64,000 nt of DNA from Brevibacterium daeguense (lineage in GTDB: Bacteria; Actinomycetota; Actinomycetes; Actinomycetales; Brevibacteriaceae), in the NCBI RefSeq assembly GCF_021729135.1, contig NZ_JAJTWW010000014.1, positions 62,001-126,000 on the forward strand, written 5' to 3'. Of the stretch, positions 1 to 9,900 are shown piece after piece (the first letter of the stretch is position 1; each line of letters starts with the position of its first letter). The notes beneath the pieces are model-generated. The model had not been told where the DNA came from. It saw nothing but the letters and a program-made list of their open reading frames with translations, and did no database searches. The position numbers and the translations under genes are program-made.

Positions 1-2
1 GG

Positions 3-890
3 AAGAAGTGGTGGGGGGACCTCGCGTTGATGGACGATGGCGACGAGGTCCTCACCTACCTGCGGGACGGGGGCTTCCTCGTTGAAGACAGCGGACTGCT
101 GCTGATTGGACCAGCGGCAGAAAAAGCGTTCGGCCGTCGACACTTTATGGACTTGCTGAGCTCGTTCGACGCCGAGAAAGAGCTGAGGGTCGTTGCGGGG
201 ACCAAGGAAATCGGGTCCATCTCTCCCCTCGCACTTCCCCGTGAGGGGTCCGAGAAACTCGGGTCGAAGCCCCTCCTCATCAACGGCCGAGCCTGGAAGG
301 TCGAGCAAGTCAGTTGGGAGCGGTTCGAGATCCTCGTCAGCCCAGTAGGGCGCAAGGGCGACGTCCGCTGGCAAAGCGGCGCCATCGCACTGTCCTTCGA
401 GATGATGCGCGCTCAGCGCGACGTCCTCCTCGGCGAGACGCCGGACGTGCCGTTCTCCCGGCGTGCCGTAGACCGATTGGGCCTTGTTCGAGAAATGCGT
501 GCGGGCCAGGTGTCGGCTGACGGCCTCGTTGCTGAGAGTTCCGGACAAGATCTTCGCCTGTGGACCTGGGCTGGGCTCAAAGCCAACGAGACCCTTCGAA
601 CCGGCCTCGGTGGCGCGGAGGGGCAGTCGTACAACGACGTCATGATGTTGCGAGGGGTGGGGGCCAGCGACGTAGGCCGACTCGCAGGCGCCTCCTTCGA
701 GAACGTCGCACCGCGCATTCCCATAGAGATGGTCGACAACTTGAAGTTCTCGGCGGCGCTCCCCGAGGTTGTAGCGATCAAAACGCTTGCTGAGCGCTTC
801 GCTGATCGTCGGGGTGCTTCAGTCACCGCTGCCTCTCTGCTTCCCGTGGTGGCCGGTTCGAACGAAACCACTAGCGAAGGAACGACGTGA
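3..890 (+). CDS. Lhr-like SF2 (DEAD/DEAH) helicase, C-terminal part, 5'-truncated by window edge
   Basis: The frame is open from the left edge, so the first in-frame TTG/ATG (27-32) is probably internal and the gene begins outside the window. The visible ~295 residues match the C-terminal half of large Lhr-like superfamily II helicases: GRRHFMDLLSSF, a small beta-rich stretch LLINGRAWKVEQVSWER, and LWTWAGLKANETL, which in relatives follows the two RecA domains. No ATPase motif is visible here. Such helicases unwind DNA or RNA:DNA hybrids and often sit in bacterial defence islands. The stop TGA overlaps a GTG (887-889) that opens only an 11-codon frame, as if a following gene had been lost. 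The gene converges on the helicase-sigma fusion. The family call is from sequence memory, not a search. Confidence 0.62.
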   Translation, partial: KKWWGDLALMDDGDEVLTYLRDGGFLVEDSGLLLIGPAAEKAFGRRHFMDLLSSFDAEKELRVVAGTKEIGSISPLALPREGSEKLGSKPLLINGRAWKVEQVSWERFEILVSPVGRKGDVRWQSGAIALSFEMMRAQRDVLLGETPDVPFSRRAVDRLGLVREMRAGQVSADGLVAESSGQDLRLWTWAGLKANETLRTGLGGAEGQSYNDVMMLRGVGASDVGRLAGASFENVAPRIPIEMVDNLKFSAALPEVVAIKTLAERFADRRGASVTAASLLPVVAGSNETTSEGTT

Positions 891-996
891 CCGCAGGAGA
901 GCCACGGCACCGTCGTCGCTGACAGCCCCCACTGAACCGCGGGGGGTCCGCTCGGGCGATAGGCAGTTTTGGGACGTTCCGTTCTAAGTGACGCTC

Positions 997-3678
997 TTAC
1001 AGGACCTTCTCCCTTTTCGCCTTTGAGCGAGGATGAAACTGCTTGTAATTGAGCAGCGCTGACGAATCTCCTTCGATGAACATCGCGAGTGCAGTCATCG
1101 CCTTGCTCTCAATCTGTCGAATGCGTTCCCGTGTCACCCCGAACCGTTGACCGATGACGTCGAGGGTCTCAGGCTCGTCTGTGTACCAGCCGTGGCGTCT
1201 GCGAACGATTTCGGAGTCACGGTGGGGCAGCAGATATACAAGATCCTCGACGGCCTGGCGGCGTTCGTGCTCAAGCACCGCGAGTTCCGGATGCGGCAGC
1301 ACGTGATCCGAGCGCTCGGTGCATTCGTCGAGGAGGGAATGCCCGTCGTTGAACATGCCCTTGAAAGTGTCGAGCTCCATCAGGCGGTCGAGCGCGAACG
1401 GTTCGAGACGCAGAATGCGCTCAGCTTCCTTGGCGAAGTCCCTATTGTGCTCTGGATCCAGCCGCCACTTGCTGAGGCTCTCGGTGACGTGAACCGGCAA
1501 CCGAATCGTTCGACTCCTGTCCGCGATTGCACGAGTGATCGCCTGCCGAATCCACCACGTGGCATAGGTCGAGAACTTGAAGCCCCGTTTGAAGTCGAAC
1601 TTCTCCACCGCGCGAACGAGACCGAGGTTCCCTTCCTGAATAATGTCGAGGAAGTCGAGCTTCAGGCTCGGGCTCACGTAGCGCTTGGCGATGCTCACCA
1701 CCAGGCGGAGGTTGCAGGCGATGAACCGCTCCCGTGCTCGGATCCCGTCACGGACCACCCATTCGAGCTCGCGGACTTCCGATCGAGTGGAAAAGCGCTG
1801 CGTGTTGAGGACATGCTGAGCATAGAGCCCCGCCTCGATCATCTTTGCGAGCTCGACCTCTTCTTGGGCGGTGAGAAGCCCCGGTTCCCCGATCTGCTCT
1901 AGGTACTGCTTGACCGGGTCGTCAAATACCGGAGTGTCTCGGAGCCGCTCAGGGGGAGCATCGTCTTCATCCTCATCGATGAGAAGCACGATCTCGGCAG
2001 GGGTCAGAGAGGGGCTCTCCGGAGCAGGAACATCTTCGATGAGCGCTGCAGGCGAAGGAGCAGCTGCCGGGCTCCCTTCGGCGGGTATATCCGAGCGAGA
2101 AGCACCAGAGGGGTCGCCTCCAGCTGGCGGTCGCTCGTCCGCCGTGAGCACCAGGCGCTCCGGCGCGGGTTGGGGTTCTGCCGCTGGAGATTCCGGCTCG
2201 GCCAGGAGGAACTGCCGCAACTCGCGGACTTGATGCTCCTGGAAGTAGCCCGTGCGTGCCGCCGGTTCCAGGATAGGTTCGAGGTGATCCGCTTTCCCCT
2301 GCTTGAGGTCCTCGATCGTGTCCATCGCGTACAGGTGCACGTATCTGCCCGGTCCGCCGTCCTGCTTCCGTCGGATGACACGCCCCAGACGCTGCACGAT
2401 CTGCCGCGACTGCCGGCTGGCCGACACCACTATGGCGAGGTCGGCCTCAGGAACGTCGATGCCCTCGTCCAGAATCCTCGGAGCACACAGCGCCTGCGCA
2501 TGTCCGAGAGCGAACCGCTGCAGGGCGCCTCGGCGTTCCTGGGGCTTCGACTCGCTGCTGATGACCTCAGTCGGGATTCCCGTCCGGGCCAGGGTCTGGC
2601 CGGCTTCGGACGAGGTGCCGATCGTCTCCGAGAACACCAACGTTCCAGCGGATTTCTTGATGACTGGAGCGAGCTCGGCGAGGAGTTTCTGCTTCGCGGC
2701 GGAGTTCGAGAGCACCCGCTGGCGGCGGGCCACGGCATCCATGTAACGGCGCGCCATGATGGCCTCGGGGGAGTGGTCGTTCTCGCGTCCTGCCAGTTGC
2801 TGGATCTTTTTGAAGAACGCGTTTCCACGGGCACCCTGGAGGTTGAGCCTGACCGAGAGAGCTCTGCCCGCCTTGGTGATCGTCTGCGTCACCTGGTCGT
2901 ACTCGGACCTCTCCTCGGGATTGAGCGAGACCCCGACGAAGGCGAGGTGGAACGGCGCAATGACATTGTCCTGAAGCGCGCGGTCGTACCAGAGGCGGAA
3001 CACCACCCCGCCGAAGTAGGGATCCAGTTCCGCAGTATGAGCCTGATCCGGCCTGGCGTACGTTGCGGTGAGGCCCAGCCGGTACTCGAATCGGCGGCTC
3101 AGCGCCTTGAAGAATGTCGGCGCCGCATAGCGGTGGCATTCGTCAGCGATAAGGAGGCCCTGCTGGTGCTCGGCAAGCAGGGTGCGCCTGGCGGCGGAGT
3201 TGATGATTGACACGAGAATGTCGCAGTCCGCGAGGCCGTCATGGCGGCCGTTGCCCAACGTGCCGATGTCCGCTTGCGGGATTGTTTCGGACAGCCGTCG
3301 CTGCCATTGTGCCTGCAGCTCCGTTGTCGGAACGAGCACGAGTGTCTTGATGCCGTTCTTGAAGGCTTCGAATGCAGCGGTGACCCCGAGCATCGTCTTG
3401 CCGGCACCCGTGACGGCTTCGATGACTCCTCGGGCATCTGACTGGTGCCACGTGTCGAGTGCTTCCCGCTGCCATTGCCAGAGGTGCGGGTTGACCTCGC
3501 TGACTGGACGCGACTTCAGGATCCGGAGGAACTCGTCCTTGCCAGAGTTTGCTTCCGGCGCTGCCAGGACGATCTCGTTCACCGTAGAGTCGCCGGAATC
3601 AGTCGCTGGTGGAAACCGGGGCGGGTGCGCCGGCTTGGGCGGAATGTGGATATTGGGCGGGTACACGCGCGTGGCCAT
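997..3678 (-). CDS. XPB-like SF2 helicase fused to a sigma-70 family module
   Basis: This 893-residue protein starts at ATG 3678, preceded by GAAGGA. The open frame runs 62 codons further upstream without a better start. Residues ~60-490 form an SF2 helicase: Walker A AVTGAGKT (88-95), DECH (179-182), TAT (204-206), DEGIDVP (404-410) and QRLGRVIRR (429-437). A Pro/Ala/Glu-rich linker (~495-586) leads to a sigma module: region 1.2 (DPVKQYLEQI, 587-), region 2 (~647-729, with SIAKRY, IIQEGNLGLVRAVEKFDF and STYATWWIRQAITRAIADR) and region 4 helix-turn-helix (~817-866, FGVTRERIRQIESKAM). These are close to primary-type sigma sequences, so -10/-35 recognition looks intact. The gene diverges from the giant defence-like protein across 250 bp. 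Inference: it couples DNA unwinding to promoter choice. A fused annotation artefact is unlikely, as one frame is continuous. Confidence 0.85.
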   Translation of the reverse strand: MATRVYPPNIHIPPKPAHPPRFPPATDSGDSTVNEIVLAAPEANSGKDEFLRILKSRPVSEVNPHLWQWQREALDTWHQSDARGVIEAVTGAGKTMLGVTAAFEAFKNGIKTLVLVPTTELQAQWQRRLSETIPQADIGTLGNGRHDGLADCDILVSIINSAARRTLLAEHQQGLLIADECHRYAAPTFFKALSRRFEYRLGLTATYARPDQAHTAELDPYFGGVVFRLWYDRALQDNVIAPFHLAFVGVSLNPEERSEYDQVTQTITKAGRALSVRLNLQGARGNAFFKKIQQLAGRENDHSPEAIMARRYMDAVARRQRVLSNSAAKQKLLAELAPVIKKSAGTLVFSETIGTSSEAGQTLARTGIPTEVISSESKPQERRGALQRFALGHAQALCAPRILDEGIDVPEADLAIVVSASRQSRQIVQRLGRVIRRKQDGGPGRYVHLYAMDTIEDLKQGKADHLEPILEPAARTGYFQEHQVRELRQFLLAEPESPAAEPQPAPERLVLTADERPPAGGDPSGASRSDIPAEGSPAAAPSPAALIEDVPAPESPSLTPAEIVLLIDEDEDDAPPERLRDTPVFDDPVKQYLEQIGEPGLLTAQEEVELAKMIEAGLYAQHVLNTQRFSTRSEVRELEWVVRDGIRARERFIACNLRLVVSIAKRYVSPSLKLDFLDIIQEGNLGLVRAVEKFDFKRGFKFSTYATWWIRQAITRAIADRSRTIRLPVHVTESLSKWRLDPEHNRDFAKEAERILRLEPFALDRLMELDTFKGMFNDGHSLLDECTERSDHVLPHPELAVLEHERRQAVEDLVYLLPHRDSEIVRRRHGWYTDEPETLDVIGQRFGVTRERIRQIESKAMTALAMFIEGDSSALLNYKQFHPRSKAKREKVL

Positions 3679-3928
3679 CTTTGGTCCTTCGCTTACCGAA
3701 AAGTTCGTTGAAAATGAGAGTAACTCCACTCGCGGACACAGGCCTCTCCGACCGCCGAGTGAGACAACCAGTAGCTCAGCATCCCGCCGCTCATTTCTTG
3801 CCCGGGCTGCGACTGCCCTCTGCATGAACGAAATTCGCACTACCTCCGCTAGAGTTCGTGCCAACAGCGTGGTTTCGACGCGTCACAGCGGGGAACGACC
3901 GAGCGGTTCGAGGGAAGGCGAAGATCGC

Positions 3929-6900
3929 ATGGTGAACCTGACACCGGCAGAGCGGATCAATCGGGCTGGGGCCTTGATCGGCGAGGCGGTCGCTCCGTTC
4001 GTTGCGGCAAACGCTCCTTCCGAGGGTGATCTCGATTCGTGGCTCCCCGTGCTTGCTGCCAAAGACAAGACCGACGGGAAACCGCCGTTGCAGCGCAGCA
4101 TGAGGGACGTCCGTGTCCTGCTGCTGGTGCAGAGCCGCTATTGGAGGAACTTCCGCTACCCGACCAAGCCGAGCCAGACTGCGTGGGCCAACGAGCTGCT
4201 CGGAACCCTGAATCGGGTCGCTCACGTGCCCCATGAGATCACCTTCGTCGATCTCATCACCTTCCTCGGCATCGCCCAGAAGCTCCTCGTCAGCCTCAAC
4301 GCGGACCCCGGGATCCTGGGGGGCCTGCAGCAGCAGACGCACGAGGCGATGCGGGACAGCCTGCAGCACGACGGAGTGCTGCCGATTGCAGAAGCACCGC
4401 TGCCGCCGGCGACCCAGGAACCACCGAATCCCGGGACTCCGGGCCCCGCGGCGACCGCAACTCCAGCTCTGGTGCAGGCCGCATCTCTGACTCCACCACC
4501 AGTTCCGCCCGAAGTGGCCGCGGATACCGAGGACCTCCCACCCGCACCAGCCCCCGAACCGAGCGAGCCCAGCGGCCCTGAGTCCGCGACCAACCGAAAG
4601 AATGACCTCGCCGGCACGGAAGCCAAGGACGAAGAAGCTCGGCTGATCGAACTCTTCTTCCCCCGTATCCCTGGCAGCGACGTCGGCCTCGACGACGAGT
4701 TCATCGCATTCCGCGACCTCCGGATGGCCGTGTTCTACCGGAAGGACCTCAACTTCGCGCTGGCTCACAACCGCGTCAGCGTGTTCGCCGGAATCGGCGT
4801 CGTCGCGGGCGCCGCTGATTCGGACGGTGCCGACAACGAAACCGCTGTCCACGAGATCACCGGACTCACCGCGCGCCTCGGCTCCCTCAAGAATGACGAG
4901 AGCGCCGGCTGGACCGGCCCGAATATCGAGCTCAACCATGGAGAGAGCTGGTGGGCCGAGCCCGCCGATCTCAACTGGGCACTGCCGCACGGGCACTTCA
5001 TCGGAGTCGACGAGGCAACTGCGGACACGCTGGAGCTCGAGTTCGACTACGACGGGGTCCGCATCCAGCGCTCCATTCCGCTGCGGATCCTCGCCCACGA
5101 CCAGTGGACACCCGCCACGGTGCCGGAGATCGTCGCCGCATTCGTCCGACCCCGCGCTGAAGCCGTCGGCAGGGTCCTGTCCAAGACCTCCGACCTCCTG
5201 GCGGAGCGGACCGGCGACCCCTCGCTCGTCGGCTACCAGGACAGCCCGGAGCGCGTGCTGGAGACCGCGAGGGCGATCTACGACGCCGTCCGCAGCTTCG
5301 ACATCCGCTACTCGGAGCCGCCCGCATCGTTCGAGACTGACGGCCAGAAGATCCGCACCTCCGACGTCGTCCTCAAAGAGCGCTTCGGCACCTGCCTGGA
5401 TACCGCGGTGCTGTTCGCCGCGGTGCTGGAGGAAGCCGGTATCCAGCCGTACATCGTCCTGCTCAAGGGTCATGCCGTGGTCGGCTTCACGCTCAAGGAG
5501 ATCGTCACGGAGATGGTGATCGCCGACTCCGATCAGCTCAGCAATCTGTTCGGCAGCGACTTCTTCATCCCTATCGAGACCACGCTGTGCGTGGCCGGCA
5601 GGGACGCGAGCTTCGAGGACGCAGTGTCCTCGGCGTTCTCGACCTGCAAGAACGGCCGAGCCGTGCAACTGGCCGTCAACGTTCAGGCCGCCCATCGCCG
5701 GATCAAACCCCTGCCCACCGTCGTCGACATGGGCGGGGAGCGGACCATCGTCGTCGTCGAGAACCGGGCGGGCAGCGAACGCGGACTGCCTGGTGCCTCG
5801 GCGACGTCGACCGACGGGGCCGGCCCGACCGTGCAGCTGACCGGATCCAGCTACCCATACAGAGTGCAGCGCTGGCGCTCGGACCTGCTCGATCTGTCGT
5901 TCCGGAACCCACTCCTCAAGCTCTCCGATTCGCGCGGCATCAAGTTTCTGGTGCCCGGCGACGACCTGGGTGAACTCGAGAACCGCCTCGCCGAGAACCA
6001 GTCCGTCCAGCTGACACCGCACGAGAACGTCGAGCACCTCGACCTCGAACAGGGAGTCCAGACGGCGTCGCAGTACGACGACGTCACGCTCTCGCGCCTG
6101 TTCCAGGAGGAGGGACGGACCTACGTCAGCGCGCAGCGAGGCCGCACGATCAACAAATTAACCAGCCTCCGCCGGGATGCCAAGTCGATCAAGGAGGACA
6201 CCGGCGCCACGGCCCTGTTCGTCAGCCTCGGCCTGCTCAAGTGGAAGTCGGCCGGTCGCCGGAGCAAGGCGCAGGAAGGGCGCAGCCCGCTGTTCCTGCT
6301 CCCGGTCGAACTCACCGGCAGCACCACCCGCCCCTACTCCATCCGCATGGAGCCCAACGCGGAGGTCCAGCCGAACTACTGCCTCATCGAGAAGCTGCGG
6401 CAGGAGTACAACCTGACTCTGCCGCAGCTGGAGAGTCCGCCCGCGGACGAATCGGGCATCGACCTGCCGCGGGTGTTCCGGGAGCTGCGCGAGCTCTTCC
6501 TGGAGCGCGGCCTGGACTTCGCGGTCGAGGACCGTGCCCACCTGGCCATCCTGCAGTTCGCGAGCCTCGACATGTGGCGAGACGTGGGCGACAACTGGAA
6601 GGCGCTCACTGCCAGCCCGGTGGTCGACCATTTCGTCCACCACCCCAGTGAGCTGTTCCGGGACTCGGTCGAACCGGCGGCGGTGAAGCCCGCCGACGAG
6701 GTCGACACCTTCCTGCCGCTGCCCGCGGACGGCAGTCAGCTCGCTGCGGTCAAGGCCGCCTCGGCAGGCTGCAGCTTCGTGCTCGAGGGTCCTCCCGGCA
6801 CGGGCAAGTCCCAGACCATCACCAACATGATCGCCGACGGGATCGCCCAGGGACGCACCATCCTGTTCGTCGCGGAGAAGCAGGCCGCGCTGACCGTCGT

Positions 6901-9900
6901 GCACGACCGCCTCAAGAACGTCGGGCTGGAGCCGCTGGTGCTCAACGTGCACGGCAAGGACCAGTCGATCAACCTCGTCCGGGACCAGATCAAGAAGTCG
7001 CTGCTCGCGAGCGCGAAGGGCAACGCCAGTGTCTTCGACACGCTCCGGAACCAGCTGCGCCATCACATCGAGGACCTGGAGAGCTACCCGACCGTCATCC
7101 ACGACGGTGCCGACGGGCAATCGGTCTGGGACCGCTACCAGCGCTGCCTCCTGCTGGAGCGGAACTACCCGGCTGACGCCGGGTGGACGCCGGAGGAGAT
7201 CACCGTCACTCCCGAGGTGCTGAACCTGGACCAGGACGACATCCGCCGGCTGGCACAGGCCGTCAACCTCGCCGCCAGGCGGGCACGAGGACAACGACTC
7301 TCGCAGGAGTGGACGTTCATCGGGCCGCACGCCGAGGCGCCCTCCGGGGAGAACGACACCGGCGCCATCCTCGGGGTGGCGGCGACAATCGCCGAGGCGG
7401 CACACCGTCTGGCAGCAGCGCTTGCCGAGGTCCCGCAGCCCCTGGCTGAGCTGCTCGACCGCTTGGATGCGCGCCAGCAGGGGGCATTGGACGCGTGGCT
7501 GGAGGACCTCCCGACCAACCAGGCAGTCCTCCCACGGGACCTCGATGCGCCGCGGCTGACACCCGTCGTGCTCAACCAGCGCGTCAACGAACTCCAGCGG
7601 TTCCGCCAGCGCTGGATGGGCGAGCACGCAGGCTTCGGCCCAGCGGCAGCAGACGCGGATACTGCGGCTCTGCAGGCGGAGTACGAGGAAGCCCAGCGTG
7701 CCGGGATTCTGCAGCGCAGGCGCCTGACCAAGCTCGCGTTGAGCAAGATCACCGCCGTCGCCACCCCGCAGGCCGTAGCAGCTGTCGAGCAGGATCCGCT
7801 GCGCTTCCTCGCCTCGCTGCGAGCGTTCCAGCAGGAACACGCAGAAACCCGGGCACGCCTGGCGGAGGGGCTGCCGGAACTGGCCCGGCTTCCCCTCTTC
7901 AGCGATGAGGCCGTTCGCCTGTTGATGCACGAGGAGCAGCGCGCGCGGAACTGGGAAGGGCACGCCGCGATCACTCGCGCACTCCTGGCCGCCGTTCCCG
8001 AGGCAGGCCCAATCGTCGACGCGATGGTCCGACAGGACCCGAGAGCTGCACAGCAGGGCCGATTCGGCACTGCCGTGCAGCAGTTCCGGACAGCGTGGGA
8101 CGAGCTGCGTCAGGCCGCTGGGGCGACCGACGCCTCGGTCACCGCCTGGCTGCAGAACCGCACCCTGGTCGCGCGCATCCGCGAATGCGCCGCCGAGTGG
8201 AACCGCGTTGCAGCTGACCGGTCGGCGCAGGCGGACTTCATGCGGCAGGTCGAGCTGCAGCGCGTGCTGAGCGAGCTGGCGGAGAAGGGCCTGGCCGCCG
8301 AGGCGGAGGTGATCCAGCACGGGCACGCGACCGATCACCTCGCCGAGGCAATCGAGCTGGCGGCCGAACGAGAGCGGCTGGAAATCCAGCTGCGCGGCAG
8401 CGACCTCGACATCTTCGACTCCCGGAAGCGCGGCGCGCAGGTGCGCGAGTACGTCCGGCTGTCCAGGGAGCTCAAGCGGCAGCTGTGGAGCGAACTGCCC
8501 GCACGACTGCTGGCGGAACGGGGTGAACGACCCAACGTCAGCGTCGGGCTGCGCAAAGAGATCGACCGCAAGCGTGGTGGATCGATCCGGCGGTTGTTCG
8601 AGAACTACGGCGAGGAGATCCTCGGCCTCACGCCGGTGATCCTCATGAGCCCGTCCTCGGTCGCCCGCTTCCTCCCCGTGAACTCGATCCGCTTCGACAC
8701 GGTGATCTTCGACGAAGCTTCCCAGGTCAAGGTCGCCGACGCGGTCGGTTCCCTGGGACGCGCGAACTCCGCGGTGATCGTGGGCGACTCCAAGCAGATG
8801 CCGCCGACGAACGTCTTCGGCACGGCTTCCACCAGCGAGGACGACGAAGACGTCGACGCGACCAACGCTGCCGAGCTGGTGAGTAGCATGCGCGGCAAAC
8901 CGGAAGGCCAGGGCGACGGATCCGACCAGGGGCGGGGCGCCTCGGCGGTGGGTGATCTTGCGGGCGGTGACGGCGTCGGTGGCCGGCCGGATGGTGCCTC
9001 GGCAGCAGGTGAACAGGGGAAGGACCAAGGCTTCGCGCTCGCGGCGGCCGACCAGGAATCGATCCTCTCCGAGGCGGTCGGGTCGGGCCTGGAGCAGCGC
9101 TGGCTGTCGTGGCACTACCGCTCCAAGCACGAGAGCCTCATCAGCTTCTCCAACGTCAAGTACTACAACGGGAACCTGCAGGTGTTCCCCGGCCCGCCCG
9201 AGGCGCGCGAGGGGTTGGGCATCAGTGTCAAGCACGTCGGCGGACGTTTCGACCGCGGCAAGACTCGCACGAACGAGGACGAAGCCCGCGCTATCGTCGC
9301 CGAGATCACCGAGCGGCTGCAGGCGAACCCGATGGCTTCGATCGGCGTGGTCACGTTCAACACGCAGCAGCGCGACCTGATCCTCGACCTGCTCGAACAG
9401 TCGGAGTCGGTGGAGGTGCGGAGGTCGCTGGAGCGGGACGACGAAGCGGTGTTCGTCAAGAACCTGGAGAACGTCCAGGGCGACGAGCGCGACGTGATCC
9501 TGTTCTCCATCGCGTTCGCCAAAAACCCGGAGACCGGGGTCCTCAGCCACAACTTCGGGCCGTTGAACCAAAGCGGCGGTGAACGGCGCCTCAACGTCGC
9601 CATCACGCGTGCCCGCGAGGAGGTTGTCCTGTTCTCCTCGATCCGCTCCGGCGACATCGACCCCGCCAAGACGCGGGCGGAGGGCCTGCTTCATCTCAAG
9701 GAGTACCTCGCCTACGCGGAGCACGGCGGCTTGGCCGGTCCGGGTGGGGCGCTGCAGTTCAATGCCGACGACCTCTACCGGGAAGAACTGGCCGAGGCGC
9801 TGCGGACAGCGGGCCTGGAAGTGGTCACCGATGTCGGCACATCGAAGTTCCGGGTGGACCTGGCAGTGCGTGCCGGGGACGATTACGGATGGCTGGCGAT

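Noticed and set aside
787-987. Small plus-strand frame across the end of the Lhr-like helicase
   Set aside because: It overlaps the helicase for half its length, has no RBS and shows no similarity I recognise.
3679-3864. Upstream extension of the helicase-sigma protein to 955 residues
   Set aside because: The extra 62 codons have no RBS and unconserved composition, while ATG 3678 has GAAGGA directly upstream.
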